From Paenibacillus sp. RUD330 (lineage in GTDB: Bacteria > Bacillota > Bacilli > Paenibacillales > Paenibacillaceae), in the NCBI RefSeq assembly GCF_002243345.2, contig NZ_CP022655.2:5326001-5390000 (forward strand): a stretch of 64,000 bases of DNA, read 5' to 3'. The notes below the pieces were generated by a model. The model was not told the DNA's origin and ran no database searches. It was given only the letters and a program-made list of their open reading frames with translations. Positions 44,131 through 54,280 of this stretch are shown piece by piece; position 1 is the first letter of the stretch, and each line of letters starts with the position of its first letter. The translations under genes were made by a program, and so were the position numbers.

Positions 44131-45339
44131 TTAACATTCCAGATTTGTTTTCGACTGATTTCGATCCCATACCTTCACGCTCAGGCCTAAGCTGAGCGCG
44201 ATGGCGGCCGCCGAGAAGGCCAGGCACACCGCTTGCAGCCCAAGCACATCGGCAAGTCCGCCGACCGCAAGCGTAAGGCCGATCTGCATCGCTCCCTGAA
44301 CCGCGTCGGCAAGGCTGGCCACCCGGCCCATCCTGTCGGACGGCACCTGCTTCTGAAACCAGGTGGCGTAGCCGGCGCCGACGTAGGACATGAAAAATCC
44401 GAGCAGGACGAAAGCCGCCGCCGCCAGGAAAAACGTATGCGACAGATAGAAGAGGAAGTAGAAGACGCTCGTCAGAAGAGTCGCCGGGCCTAGATACCAG
44501 CGCCAGGAGACGCGCTTCGCGAGCAGGGCGGCCGTGAAGGAGCCGGCCAGCGCTCCGATCCCTGTCACGCTGACGATGAAGCCGTATTGCTCCGTGGACA
44601 GCTTGAGATGCTGCTTGATATACGTCAATTCTTGAGAGTCGATCGAGTAGCCGATGATGACGGAGCTTTGGAACAACAGATAGATGGCCAGGAAGGACGG
44701 CGCGGTCAGGACGAAGCTCCGCACGACGCCCCAATCGGCCCGAAGCATGCGCAGCGTGACGGGTTCCCGGGCCGGCCCCTCGAGCCGGGGAACCGCCGGC
44801 AGCAGTGAGATCATCAAGGCGCAGACGAAGAAGGTGACGGCGTTGAAATAGATGCTGAAGTCCGTGCCGAAACGATAGATGAGCAGCCCGGATATGGCCG
44901 GCCCCAGCAGGAAAGCGCCCGAGCTGCTCATGCCGAGAATGGAGTTGAACCGCTGGCGGTCTTCCGCCGGGATGAGCTTCGTGATGTAGACCGACTGGCT
45001 CGGGCCGAAAAACGAACCGGCCAGGCTGATGAGGAATATGAGTCCGAAGATGACCCATACAGAGGAGGCGAAAGGAATGAAAAGCATGAGCGTGCCGCGC
45101 ACGACGTCCGTCAGCACCATGAGCTTGCGCACATCGGTGCGGTCGACGATGCTGCCTGACCAGAAGTTCGTCAGCAGGAGCGCGATCGGCCGGATGACGA
45201 ACAGTCCCGCCATGGCGGCGGCGGAGCCGTCCGTCAGCTCCAGCAGGGCGATGTTGATGGCGACGAAATAGATCCAGTTGCCGAGATGCGAAAACCCCAG
45301 CCCGCCGACGAGAAGGGCTGCATGCTTCCAGGACTTCAA
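44131..45339 (-). CDS. MFS transporter
   Basis: 402 residues with about twelve helices, MFS_3/enterobactin-exporter-like (LLVGGLGFSHLGNWIYFVAI, WSGSIVDRTDVRKLM as loop 2-3, GSFFGPSQSVYITKLIPAEDR). A probable exporter. The start is TTG 45339, preceded by AAGGAGG about ten bases away; the ATG inside that spacer belongs to a different frame. The 155 bases downstream of the phosphatase gene hold nothing recognisable. Confidence 0.9.
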   Translation of the reverse strand: MKSWKHAALLVGGLGFSHLGNWIYFVAINIALLELTDGSAAAMAGLFVIRPIALLLTNFWSGSIVDRTDVRKLMVLTDVVRGTLMLFIPFASSVWVIFGLIFLISLAGSFFGPSQSVYITKLIPAEDRQRFNSILGMSSSGAFLLGPAISGLLIYRFGTDFSIYFNAVTFFVCALMISLLPAVPRLEGPAREPVTLRMLRADWGVVRSFVLTAPSFLAIYLLFQSSVIIGYSIDSQELTYIKQHLKLSTEQYGFIVSVTGIGALAGSFTAALLAKRVSWRWYLGPATLLTSVFYFLFYLSHTFFLAAAAFVLLGFFMSYVGAGYATWFQKQVPSDRMGRVASLADAVQGAMQIGLTLAVGGLADVLGLQAVCLAFSAAAIALSLGLSVKVWDRNQSKTNLEC

Positions 45340-45432
45340 GGCTGTCCATCCTCCTTACCGTCAAGAAACCGTTTTCTTCAATCTATCACGGATTCAATGT
45401 TCCACAATAAGGAAAATGTGACAGCTTCGGCA

Positions 45433-46203
45433 CTATGGCAGCAGCCGAATATCTGCGCACGACGCCGCGACGACGTCGGCATCCGGCAGCTGAAGCGCCG
45501 CATCGCCCGCGGCCAGTCCGATCGCAGCCGCCGCTCCGGCCGCCTTGGCCATGAGCATATCCCCGTTGGAGTCGCCGATGATGACGACCTTGGATATGTC
45601 CAGGCCCATCCGGCGGCAGGCGAGCTCCGCCATATCGGGATAGGGCTTGCCGCGTTCGACAAGGTCGGTGCCGATGATTTCGCCGAAGTGGCCTTCTAGG
45701 CCGAGCCAGGAAAGATGCTTGACCGCCGCGTTCGTTTCGTCGGCCGTCACGACGGCCATCGGGATGCCTGCCGCGCGGCAGGCTTCCAGCAGCTCCGTCA
45801 CGCCGGGCAAGGCGAGAGCCGCCCGCTCCCGGTCGAGCTCCCGGTCGGCATGCTGCCAGCTCTCATGGGCCGCCACCCGGGCATCCGCCCAGGACAGGCC
45901 GCGACGGTAGCCGCATGCGCTCAGCAGCGCCAGCAGCTCATGCAGCGTGCCCATCGACAGAGGACCGCTGCGGTCATAGCTCTCGGCGTTGCCCTCCGGC
46001 GAGAACGTGATTCCCCACTCGCGGCCCAGCTCTTCCGGAGACAGAGGCTCAAGACCCCGTTGCTCCAGCCTGGCGCTGAAATGCTGCCTCATATGGCGCG
46101 CCCATGCCCCCCAGGTATGAACGAAATCCAGGAGCGTTCCGTCCTTGTCGAACAAAATGGCTTCCGCTTCGAATATGCGGCCTGCTGCGACGATCTGCGG
46201 CAT
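45433..46203 (-). CDS. HAD-family hydrolase
   Basis: 256 residues of the haloacid dehalogenase superfamily, phosphoglycolate-phosphatase-like. Motif I is ILFDKDGTLLDF (nucleophile Asp in DKD), motif II near MAVVTADE, the Lys in ERGKPYPD and motif IV VVIIGDSNGDMLMAKAAG. The cap is inserted after motif I. The substrate is a small phosphate ester, not defined. Start ATG 46203 after AAGGGAGAGG. Confidence 0.92.
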   Translation of the reverse strand: MPQIVAAGRIFEAEAILFDKDGTLLDFVHTWGAWARHMRQHFSARLEQRGLEPLSPEELGREWGITFSPEGNAESYDRSGPLSMGTLHELLALLSACGYRRGLSWADARVAAHESWQHADRELDRERAALALPGVTELLEACRAAGIPMAVVTADETNAAVKHLSWLGLEGHFGEIIGTDLVERGKPYPDMAELACRRMGLDISKVVIIGDSNGDMLMAKAAGAAAAIGLAAGDAALQLPDADVVAASCADIRLLP

Positions 46204-46735
46204 ATGGCTTGTCCTCTCCCTTGTCGCGCTTTCCGCCCGGTATGCGGAGCGCTCTTTTTTTCCACTATAAAGGATCGGCATAGCTCTTGCATAGACATGC
46301 GGAAGGACGGCAAGGCGCTTGCCGCGCTTGTCTCCGCCTATTAAGCAGAAGCAATGGCGCGATATTCACGGACAGCCTCCTCAATCGTCTGTGCCGATCA
46401 TGCCATCCGCTGCTGTTCATCGCTGCCGCTATTCATGCGAATAAGCCTGAATGCCGATCCCTTTGCAGCGCCGGCTCCTGTTCCCGCCCGCCAATACGCA
46501 TCGTTGGACACCACTGCACATCGTTGGACACCACTGCACATCGTTGGACACCACTGCACATCGTTGGACACCACTGCGCACCAATGCACAACCATGCACG
46601 CCATAGCCGCCTTTTCTCCCATTTCCCGCCCCAGCTCCTGATTCCGATGAATTTCTTCGAATGCTTCCGTTCCTGCAACCGCAAGCGGCAAAAAAAACCG
46701 CCCCGGCCCCATAGGGCGGAGAGCGGCTTGATCCG
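46204..46735. other. Intergenic region with tandem repeat
   Basis: 532 bases without a supported gene; the open frames across 46290-46780 are carried by the 20-base repeat and lack ribosome binding sites. No terminator was recognised after the phospholipase D-like frame. Confidence 0.6.
46499..46578. repeat. 20-base tandem repeat, four copies
   Basis: CATCGTTGGACACCACTGCA is repeated head to tail four times without spacers, the last with one changed base. Recent tandem duplication; copy number may vary between strains. Confidence 0.95.
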
Positions 46736-48254
46736 TCAAAAGGTCGTAAAGCCAAGCAGATCCTGGACTCGGTAAAGCACGCGCTTGATCCAGACCGTGT
46801 CGTTCTCGTACTGGCCGTATTCAACTGTATACGGCGCATCCTCATTGGACCAGAGCCGCTGGAAATACGCCTCCGCATCCATCGCCGCACGGCTTCCGGA
46901 CGGGGCTGTTATTCTCAGATTCGACTCCAGGTTCAGGTCGTCGAGATTGCGGGCCGTGAAGTTGGCGGAGCCGTTGTGGATGACCGCGCCTTCCGGACCT
47001 GCGATGAGCATCGCCTTGACATGATACTGCTCCTTGTCCGTGTTGTACCAGCGGATCTGGATGCTCCCGTCCGACTTGTCCGCAAGCTCCTGCGCCACGG
47101 GACGGTTCGGAATGCCGATCTTGCCGTTGCCGAAGGCGACTTCGTTCGGGTCCAGGATGAGCCGGATTGCGGCGCCGCGCATCCAGCAGCGCCCGCACGA
47201 CGCTGCGGTCGGCCAGATAGAACATGCCCATCCAGACGGTGTCGCCGGCGCCGGCCTCCTTCAGATCGGCAAGCACATGCTTGCGGATCTTGCCCTCGGT
47301 CAGCAGCTGCACGCCGATCGTTCCTTGCGCTGCGGATTCCGCTGCCGCAGGCGGAGGAGCGTCAGGCAGCCTGATGCCCGCCTTGGACAGATCGAGGGCC
47401 GCCTGCTCGGTCCGCAGCGCTTCTCCGATCAGTCCGCTGCTTCCGCTAACGGCATAACCGCTGTTGGAATTATAGAAGCTGGAATCATGGGCATTGGCGC
47501 TCGCAAGGACGAGCTCATTCTCCGTGATGAGCACCTTGCGGTGGTTGGCCTTGGCGTTGACGAGCTTCAAGTAGGAGCGCACCGTCATGTCCGGCGCCTC
47601 GCTCGCCATCTTGTTCGGCAGCCAGCCCTTGCCGTGCTGCCCGAACCAGCCGGCCGTCATCCTCCAGGCGGCGGTGTAGAGCGGATTCGAGTCCCGCAGC
47701 GGATTGACGTTCGTGATCGACACCTGGATGCCCGCACGCTTAAGAAGCTCCAGCTCGGGATCGTCATGGGAGCCGTAGGAGGTGTTGACATCGTCGGTGA
47801 TGACGACCGCCGCCAGCTCGGGGTACCGCTTCTTCTGCTCGATCAGCTTGTCCGTCATCTTGCGGCTGAGCGGCGGGTAGGACTGTCCCTTGTTGGCATA
47901 GCCGTTGTACAGGAACATGTCGAGCACGATGAACTGCCTTGCGTTGCCGATCGCCCGGAACATGCGCTCGAAAATCTGCTGCTCCGACTGCTGCCCGCCG
48001 CCGGCGTCCCGATGCGTGAGGTCGGTAAGCAGCTCCAGGCTGCCGTCCGGCACGTAATGGACGGTTCCCTCGAAGGATACTCCGGGAGGAAGCGGCTTAT
48101 GAGTCTGATAAACGACGACGCCGGCGTACAGGATGAGCAGAGCAAGGACGGCAACCAGCCAAGGCTTGCGGTAAAAAGGCCTCGAATGCCGGCCGGACCG
48201 GCCTTGGCTCCGGCTCGGAGAGTGTGGATGCGATGGGATCGAAGCTCGTTTCAT
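46736..48254 (-). pseudogene. Phospholipase D-like protein, interrupted by a frameshift
   Basis: Start ATG 48254 (AGGAGAGAA). The first frame gives an N-terminal membrane segment (about 32-50) and a PLD domain with the first His-x-Lys motif NHRKVLITENELVLAS. It runs to ALLDARRR near 47175. The second frame, from about 47182, supplies the expected continuation GAAIRLILDPNEVAFGNGK and the second motif YHVKAMLIAG followed by GSANFTARNLDD. One extra base (or two missing) near 47170-47180 separates them. It looks like a recent frameshift in a gene of about 505 codons, or a sequencing error. The family hydrolyses phosphodiesters or synthesises cardiolipin. Confidence 0.85.
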
Positions 48255-48336
48255 GGATGGGTTCTCTCCTAACAGGGATCTCCCCTTGTGTACCGCCCTT
48301 GCTGCTTTTTGAAACAGGCCCGCTGCGCCTGGAGCC

Positions 48337-49845
48337 CTAAGAGCCGCCGCGGCCTCGAGTCCGGTCCTCCGCCTTTCCGTACCTGGCTTCTCCGTATGTC
48401 TGCGCGAGCTTGCCGGCCTCCTCCGGCGTCAGGGAGGTGAAGGCCTCCTCCGCCGCGGACAGATTGGCGGCATGCTCTTCAGGAGTCAGGCTGGGCTTGA
48501 ATTCGTAGCCTTGGGCGATCGCGCTCCGGATGAAGGAGCGGTACCGCATCCGCGGATCGCGGCCGTCGCCCTGCGGCTCCTCCTGCGCCTTGCGTCCAGC
48601 GGAACGTTTCTTGCGCTTCCGGGGCACCCGCTCCAGCTTGATGACCTCGTCCGAGTAACCCGCCCCGTCCGGCTGCTTGAGCGACCGCAGCAGCTTGAGC
48701 CTGCGGAACAGCGCCTCCGCCAGCACGCGGATCCGCTCCGGAAGGATGCGCCGCAGGAGGAGGTACAGGAAGTAAGCCAGCAGGACGGCGGCGATCAAGA
48801 GTACGATGACGATGAGAATATTGCCGATCAGCACGACCCATTCGTTCGGCTCCTTGGCCTCCGGCAGCTGCATGGGCCCCTCTCCGCCAGCAGGCGGCTG
48901 CTGCGGCTCGAGCGGCGGCAGCTCCTGATCTGCGGGAGGACGCTTCAGCGCCGCCAGCAGCGCGTCGCGGAGATGCCGCAAGGAATCGGCAAGCCCTTGC
49001 CAGGCGCCGATCACAAGCATGAGCGCGACGAGGGACCCCGTCAGCAGCCGGTTCCAATGCCGCATCGCGGGAGTGCCCCGCCAGCCGGCCCCGTCCATGC
49101 CGGCGGCATTCTGGACCTGCAGGCGGTTCAGGCGGAGCAGATACAGGCATAGGGCAAGCGTGAAGGCGGTTTGGACGGAGAAGGCGTACGGCTTCAGGTA
49201 GGCATTCGTCAGAACGACGATATAGATGACGAACGAGGCCAGCATCCCCAATTGGACGAGCATCGGCGCAGCCTGGTTCCACAGCGATCGACGCCCTGCG
49301 ACAAGCCCTCTGACGGCAGCGGCTCCGGCGGCAAATCCCCATACGCAAGCGCGGATGGCGGCTGCGGTCTCGGATGCGCCGGGGAACAGCCGCAGGCCGA
49401 TCCAGGCTCCCGCGCCGGCGCCCGCCAGAGCGAGGAATGCCTTGGCCAGCCGCCCGGCAGGCCCAAGGGAAACGCGGCTCCCGGCGATCGCGGCCGCCGC
49501 ATGGAGCGCCAGCACGATGAGGCCGAGCAGCAGCGGCGGCAGGAATATCGGCAGTTCCGCTGCTCGGAACGAGGGGAAGACGGCTCCCAGCAGCAGGACC
49601 GGATACAGCGCCAGACATTCGAGCAGCGAAAAGGCCAGCATGGACGGAGCCGCTAGAGGCTGACGGCCGGCCAGCCTTGGCGCTTGGCCGGACTGGAGCT
49701 CCAGTCCGGAATGCGGAGCCTGCATGGCCGCGCGCTCCCCTCCGTCTCCAGCCTGATCGGGGAGGGCAGTTCCTCCCTGCGTGGAAGAAGCCGCATTCCG
49801 CGCGGAACGGGGGTCGGGACCGGCGGCGGAACGATTTCTTCTCAT
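48337..49845 (-). CDS. DUF4129-type membrane protein of MoxR operon
   Basis: 502 residues. A Pro/Gly-rich N-terminus (1-65), about seven hydrophobic segments (70-280 and one at about 328-350, WVVLIGNILIVIVLLIAAVL), a basic linker and a C-terminal cytoplasmic DUF4129-like region (MRYRSFIRSAIAQGYEFKP, PEEHAANL). It overlaps the DUF58 gene by four bases (ATGA). Function unknown; in related clusters a transglutaminase domain precedes DUF4129, but none is present here. Confidence 0.8.
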   Translation of the reverse strand: MRRNRSAAGPDPRSARNAASSTQGGTALPDQAGDGGERAAMQAPHSGLELQSGQAPRLAGRQPLAAPSMLAFSLLECLALYPVLLLGAVFPSFRAAELPIFLPPLLLGLIVLALHAAAAIAGSRVSLGPAGRLAKAFLALAGAGAGAWIGLRLFPGASETAAAIRACVWGFAAGAAAVRGLVAGRRSLWNQAAPMLVQLGMLASFVIYIVVLTNAYLKPYAFSVQTAFTLALCLYLLRLNRLQVQNAAGMDGAGWRGTPAMRHWNRLLTGSLVALMLVIGAWQGLADSLRHLRDALLAALKRPPADQELPPLEPQQPPAGGEGPMQLPEAKEPNEWVVLIGNILIVIVLLIAAVLLAYFLYLLLRRILPERIRVLAEALFRRLKLLRSLKQPDGAGYSDEVIKLERVPRKRKKRSAGRKAQEEPQGDGRDPRMRYRSFIRSAIAQGYEFKPSLTPEEHAANLSAAEEAFTSLTPEEAGKLAQTYGEARYGKAEDRTRGRGGS

Positions 49846-50945
49846 GGCCGCCGCCCTCCCTTCGTACGGACAGGCGGTTCGACGAAAGCAACACGGTGGC
49901 CGGACTGCTCCAGCAGCGCGGCCGCCTCCACGATCCGGTCCGACCGGAACGCCGTCACGAGCAGATAATCCATCCCGGCTGACAGCTCCAGCTCCGCTTC
50001 CCGCCGAAGCAGCTCATGAAACGACAACCGAATTCTCGGCTCTATCGCGGCCATGGAAGCGAGCGTCTCCCCGAGCTTCCCGCTGCCGCTGCCGAAATCC
50101 ACTCTCCCCGTGTCGTCCGAATGCCGGCTGACCATTCCATTATGGGCGAATCCGGCCGACAGGCCTCGGCCCAGCATCCCGGCAGCCAGCGCAGCCGCGC
50201 AGCTGATCGTCGTCTCCATGTCGTCCGGCCTTGTCACCCGGTCCCACATCATTTCGGATTCTTCGATGTTCAGCAGGATCATGGCGCGGGGATCGGCCGT
50301 ATGCCCATGCCGGCGCACCTGCAGCTCCAGCGACCGGGCCGACGCCTTCCAATCGATGCGGTTGAACGCGTCTCCGGGCAGGTACGCCCGCGTGCCGCTG
50401 ACGACGAACGGGTCCTCGACGATCCAGCGCCTCACCTCGAGCTCTCCCTGCCAGCTTCGCCAGGAATCGGGCATGCCGCTCTCTTCCATCGGAGCCGGGT
50501 ATACAGTGAGCGTATGCGGCAGCGTCAAGGTGATCGACGGCGTGTGGATCGAGAACAGGTCGCCGCCTGTCAGCGACGCCGTCTCCATGACGAATACGCC
50601 TCTGCTGACGCAGGTCGTCTGATGGGTGCGGACGATCTTGACGCGCGGCTGCAGCGTGAACAGGCTCGTATGGTTCTGATAGATGCGGCCGCGGCTGACG
50701 GACGTATCTCCGCGGCCGCGGAAGACGATGGAGGCGGGAAGCATCGTCTCCAGGCGCAGCCACGGTACGGGAAGTCCCTTGGCGTTCTCGATCGTCTCGA
50801 CAATTTCCAGCCGTTCGCCCGCGTAGCAGGCTTCCTCGCTGAAGCGGCGGGACACCTTCACCCCGCGCAGCGATCCCTTGCCGAGCACCAGTCCCTGAAC
50901 GTAAACGAGAGCTCCGCAGACGGCAAGCAGGAGCAGCAGCTCCAT
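49842..50945 (-). CDS. DUF58 protein
   Basis: 367 residues. A short N-terminal hydrophobic segment, then a beta-rich region with FSEEACYAGERLEIVETIEN, followed by the DUF58/von Willebrand A-like core with YLPGDAFNRIDWKASARS and the LLNIEESEMMW strand. DUF58 proteins pair with MoxR ATPases in membrane or envelope maturation, with uncertain clients. Its ATG overlaps the moxR stop by one base (TGATG). Confidence 0.92.
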   Translation of the reverse strand: MELLLLLAVCGALVYVQGLVLGKGSLRGVKVSRRFSEEACYAGERLEIVETIENAKGLPVPWLRLETMLPASIVFRGRGDTSVSRGRIYQNHTSLFTLQPRVKIVRTHQTTCVSRGVFVMETASLTGGDLFSIHTPSITLTLPHTLTVYPAPMEESGMPDSWRSWQGELEVRRWIVEDPFVVSGTRAYLPGDAFNRIDWKASARSLELQVRRHGHTADPRAMILLNIEESEMMWDRVTRPDDMETTISCAAALAAGMLGRGLSAGFAHNGMVSRHSDDTGRVDFGSGSGKLGETLASMAAIEPRIRLSFHELLRREAELELSAGMDYLLVTAFRSDRIVEAAALLEQSGHRVAFVEPPVRTKGGRRP

Positions 50946-51913
50946 CAGCGGGCCTCGGCCTCAAGGCCTTCTTCGCTCGGCACGGGCATCGCGTCCAGCA
51001 GCTCCTGAACAAGCGCTTCCGTCGGCCGAGCCTCCGTCGAATGACGCCTCTTCAGGACGATCCGATGGGCGCAAGCCGGCACAGCCAGCCGCTTGATGTC
51101 ATCCGGCAGCACATAGCTGCGGCCGTGCATGGCCGCATAGGCTTGGGAAGCCCGCATCCATGCCTGAGTGCCGCGGGGGCTGATGCCGAGCGCGACACCC
51201 GGATTGGAGCGGCTCGCCTCCGCGAGGGCGACCATGTAGTCGAGCAAGTCGGCATGCACCGATACGCCGGCGCACAGCCGCTGCGCCTCCAGCACCTCCA
51301 CCGCCGAGGCGGCCGGCCTCAGCGCCTCCGTCCAAGGGGAGACGGCGCCGACGGTGCGCAGCAGGATTTCCCTTCCTTCCTCTCGGGAAGGATACCCCAG
51401 ATTCATCCGAATCATGAATCGGTCCATCTGCGCTTCCGGCAGCGGGAACGTGCCCTGGTTGTCGACGGGATTCTGGGTCGCCACCACCATGAACGGCTTC
51501 TGCAGCTCCATCGTCTTGCCCTCGATGCTGATCTGCCGCTCTTCCATGCATTCCAGAAGGCTCGACTGCGTGCGGGGAGTGGCGCGGTTGATCTCGTCGG
51601 CGAGCACGATCTGCGTGAACAAAGGACCTTGGCGGAAATAGAATTCGCCGTCCTTCTGATGATAGTAATGGATCCCCGTCAGGTCCGAGGGGAGCAGGTC
51701 GGGGGTGAACTGAATCCGCTGGAAGTCAAGGCTGAGAGATGCGGCCAGGCTCTTCGCCAGCATCGTCTTGCCCGTTCCCGGCACGTCCTCGAGCAGCACA
51801 TGCCCGGAAGCCAGCAGAGCTGTCAGTAGCAGGTCGATCTCCCGATCCTTCCCTACCATTACCCGGTTGATGTTCTCCTTCACTCTGGCGGCCAGCTGCT
51901 GCACTTGATGCAC
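50945..51913 (-). CDS. MoxR-family AAA+ ATPase
   Basis: 322 residues. Walker A is EDVPGTGKTMLAKSLA (about 42-57), Walker B VLADEINRATPRTQSSLLEC, sensor 1 MVVATQNPVDNQGTFPLPEA and arginine finger region AQMDRFMIRMNLGYPSREEG, all typical of MoxR. A chaperone-like ATPase acting with the DUF58 protein encoded next to it. Start GTG 51913 with GAGGAAGTGG before it. First gene of a three-gene operon. Confidence 0.95.
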   Translation of the reverse strand: MHQVQQLAARVKENINRVMVGKDREIDLLLTALLASGHVLLEDVPGTGKTMLAKSLAASLSLDFQRIQFTPDLLPSDLTGIHYYHQKDGEFYFRQGPLFTQIVLADEINRATPRTQSSLLECMEERQISIEGKTMELQKPFMVVATQNPVDNQGTFPLPEAQMDRFMIRMNLGYPSREEGREILLRTVGAVSPWTEALRPAASAVEVLEAQRLCAGVSVHADLLDYMVALAEASRSNPGVALGISPRGTQAWMRASQAYAAMHGRSYVLPDDIKRLAVPACAHRIVLKRRHSTEARPTEALVQELLDAMPVPSEEGLEAEAR

Positions 51914-52003
51914 ATTCCCACTTCCTCTCGATATCTTCGCTTGAGGCGGGCCCTTCCGCAGGCCGCATGCCTCTACGATTCTATTCTAGCAAATGGGTGC
52001 TGG

Positions 52004-52041
52004 AAAAAACAGACAGGCGGACTCCCGGAAGAGTCCGCCTG
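52004..52041 (-). terminator. Intrinsic terminator after the YpfJ-type gene
   Basis: Leftward AGGCGGACTC-TTCCGG-GAGTCCGCCT followed, after a few bases, by TTTTTT. Confidence 0.88.
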
Positions 52042-52052
52042 CACGGATGGAA

Positions 52053-52895
52053 TCAAGGATTCTGGACGCTGAACGTGTCGCCGCCCTTGATCGTCCCCGA
52101 TTCGAAGCCCTTGTAGAACCAGCGCTTGCGCTGCTCCGATGTGCCGTGCGTGAAGCTTTCCGGCACGACATATCCTTGGGACTGCTCCTGGATGCTGTCG
52201 TCTCCGACCGCGCTGGCCGCCGTCAGAGCCTCGTCGACGTCGCCCTCCTCCAGCAGATTGTTTCCTTGCTCGTAGTGGGCCCAGACGCCGGCGTAATAGT
52301 CCGCCTGCAGCTCCAGCCGGACCTGGTACTTGTTGTACTCCGTCTCGCTGAGCTTATCGCGCAGCGGAGCGATCTTGTCCATCGTGCCGAGCAGCGTCTG
52401 CACATGATGGCCGACCTCGTGGGCGATGACGTAGGCCATCGCGAAGTCGCCCGGCGCCTTGAACCTCTGCTTGAGCTCGTCATAGAAGCTGAGATCGATG
52501 TACAGCTTGCGGTCGCCCGGACAATAGAACGGCCCCACCGCCGAGGACGCGCTGCCGCAGGCGGACTGGACCGAATCGTTGTACAGGACCAGCGTCGGCT
52601 TCTCGTAGGTCATGCCCTGCTTCTCGAACACGTCGGTCCATACCGTCTCGGTGTCAGCCAGCACGACCGACACGAACTGGGACAGCTCCTGCTCCTGCTG
52701 CGTCTGCTCATAGGGCTCCGAGGAGCTCTGCCCGCCGGTCACGCCTCCGAGCAGGTCGCCGGGGTTTCCGCCGAGAAGCGTGACGATCAGAATCAGGATG
52801 ATCCCGCCGATGCCGCCTCCGACCAGCTTGCCTCCGCCGCCCATTCCCCTCCGGTCCTCCACGTTGCCGCTTCCCTGCCTGCCTTGCCACCGCAT
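52053..52895 (-). CDS. Neutral zinc metallopeptidase (YpfJ/KPN_00809 family)
   Basis: 280 residues. A Gly-rich cytosolic stretch (14-30) leads to one membrane helix (about 28-42). The extracytoplasmic peptidase domain contains CGSASSAVGPFYCPGDRKLY and the zinc motif AHEVGHH (159-163 as HEVGH), with the third ligand Glu in RLELQADYYAG. Family length and layout are normal. Substrate unknown. GAGGAGGAG before ATG 52895. Monocistronic. Confidence 0.95.
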   Translation of the reverse strand: MRWQGRQGSGNVEDRRGMGGGGKLVGGGIGGIILILIVTLLGGNPGDLLGGVTGGQSSSEPYEQTQQEQELSQFVSVVLADTETVWTDVFEKQGMTYEKPTLVLYNDSVQSACGSASSAVGPFYCPGDRKLYIDLSFYDELKQRFKAPGDFAMAYVIAHEVGHHVQTLLGTMDKIAPLRDKLSETEYNKYQVRLELQADYYAGVWAHYEQGNNLLEEGDVDEALTAASAVGDDSIQEQSQGYVVPESFTHGTSEQRKRWFYKGFESGTIKGGDTFSVQNP

Positions 52896-53017
52896 GGCGA
52901 CTCCTCCTCGTCGATCTCCAAAGGTCGTTTTCCCGTTGAAAGGTTTACCTTTGATATACCCGCAGGAGGCGGTTTGACGCTGGAAGAGCTTTCATGCAGC
53001 CGGTCCGGCGCCGGCGG

Positions 53018-54172
53018 TCAGAAGAAGCATCCGCCGTAATCGGCTTTGCGGTCGCGCCAGACGGAATGGACATGGCCGCGGCCCGGCATCGCGGCTTCCC
53101 TCTTCACGACGGATTCGATCCATAGGCGGGGGCCCTCGATCCGAAGGTAGGAGCCCGGCTCCTTGTCGTCCAGCGAGCCCGACCAGCCGATGTAGGTCCT
53201 ATCCAGAGCTTCCTCCGAAAAGTAATCCGCCAGCAGCTGCGGCATGTCGGAAGGATGGGCGTCGATCGCCCAGCCGGTGACGGCTTCTCTCACCTTGCGC
53301 TTCTGCTTGTCGTCCAGATGGGAATACGGAAGGCCCTCATGCTCGGGAAACCTCGCATCCCTGCCGGGCCCGAGAAGCACCTCCTCGAACTTCTCCTCGA
53401 GCTGAGCCGCCGCCAGCTGATCGGGCTCCAGAGAGCGGAACAGCTCGTAGGCGGCTTGGAGCCGGCCTTCCATCGGTCCATAGGTCCGGCCGCCCGCCGC
53501 AGAGATTCTCGGCTCGATGCCGACGAACATGGGGGTCAAGCCCTGCTCTCGCGTATGATACGTCCGGTTGACGGCCAGATGGTGGCCGCTGATCTGCAGC
53601 ATCCATGGGCTCGAATCGCTCGGATCGCCCAGAAACGCGACATGATAAAAGCGGGAATCCCACTTCGGATTGCCGGAAGCCTCCTGCTCCGCCTGATCGG
53701 CCAGCAGGACCGCCTTCATCGTATGGTAGCCATGCGGCCCAAGGGCTTCCGCCGCGAGCGCCTTGAAGGCTTCCAGGCTGGCGGGACTCATCGAGCCGAG
53801 AGAAATGCCGTTGCGGGGCGCCTCCTCAAGCGGGAAATAGCTCCAATCCACCGCATGCTTCGCTGTGAACGGATACCGAATCGCCTTGCGCTGCTCCGGC
53901 GCGAGAGTATCCTCGAACGCGCGGGCAAGACAAGCGACTCGGCTGTCATGGGGCAATCGGGAGCATGCTGCCTTCGCCTCGCGGGCGATGCCCTGCTGCA
54001 AGGCGTTGTACACATCCGCCCCGCTTCCCATTTTGCCGGAAGCCGGCTTCTGGACCGGATTGGCCCCGCCTTCAGATGCGGCCCATGCGGCTGCTCCCTC
54101 CGCGCCGGCGGAATTGCCCGGCCAAGCCAGCGTCAGCGCCAGAAGCGCCGCTGCGGCCATGCTTTTGTTCAT
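53018..54172 (-). CDS. Secreted DUF3500 protein
   Basis: 384 residues from ATG 54172 (AAAGGAG upstream). Signal peptide about 1-23 (AAAALLALTLAWPGNSAGAEG). The mature part matches the DUF3500 family: WSYFPLEEAPRNGISLGSMS, LGPHGYHTMKAVLLADQAE, FLGDPSDSSPWMLQISGHHL and VNRTYHTREQGLTPMFVGIE. Function is unknown; the family is exported and often annotated only by number. No obvious operon partner. Confidence 0.9.
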   Translation of the reverse strand: MNKSMAAAALLALTLAWPGNSAGAEGAAAWAASEGGANPVQKPASGKMGSGADVYNALQQGIAREAKAACSRLPHDSRVACLARAFEDTLAPEQRKAIRYPFTAKHAVDWSYFPLEEAPRNGISLGSMSPASLEAFKALAAEALGPHGYHTMKAVLLADQAEQEASGNPKWDSRFYHVAFLGDPSDSSPWMLQISGHHLAVNRTYHTREQGLTPMFVGIEPRISAAGGRTYGPMEGRLQAAYELFRSLEPDQLAAAQLEEKFEEVLLGPGRDARFPEHEGLPYSHLDDKQKRKVREAVTGWAIDAHPSDMPQLLADYFSEEALDRTYIGWSGSLDDKEPGSYLRIEGPRLWIESVVKREAAMPGRGHVHSVWRDRKADYGGCFF

Positions 54173-54280
54173 GATCGGTTCAGACTCCTTTATCGAGATG
54201 AGATAACGGGTGCGGCGCCTGCCTGTCATGCCTAGCATTCGCATTCGGCCGCCTGATCATTCCCTTATTCCGGAAAACGC

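Noticed and set aside
46499-46578. Possible CRISPR array
   Set aside because: The 20-base units abut without spacers and no cas genes are near.
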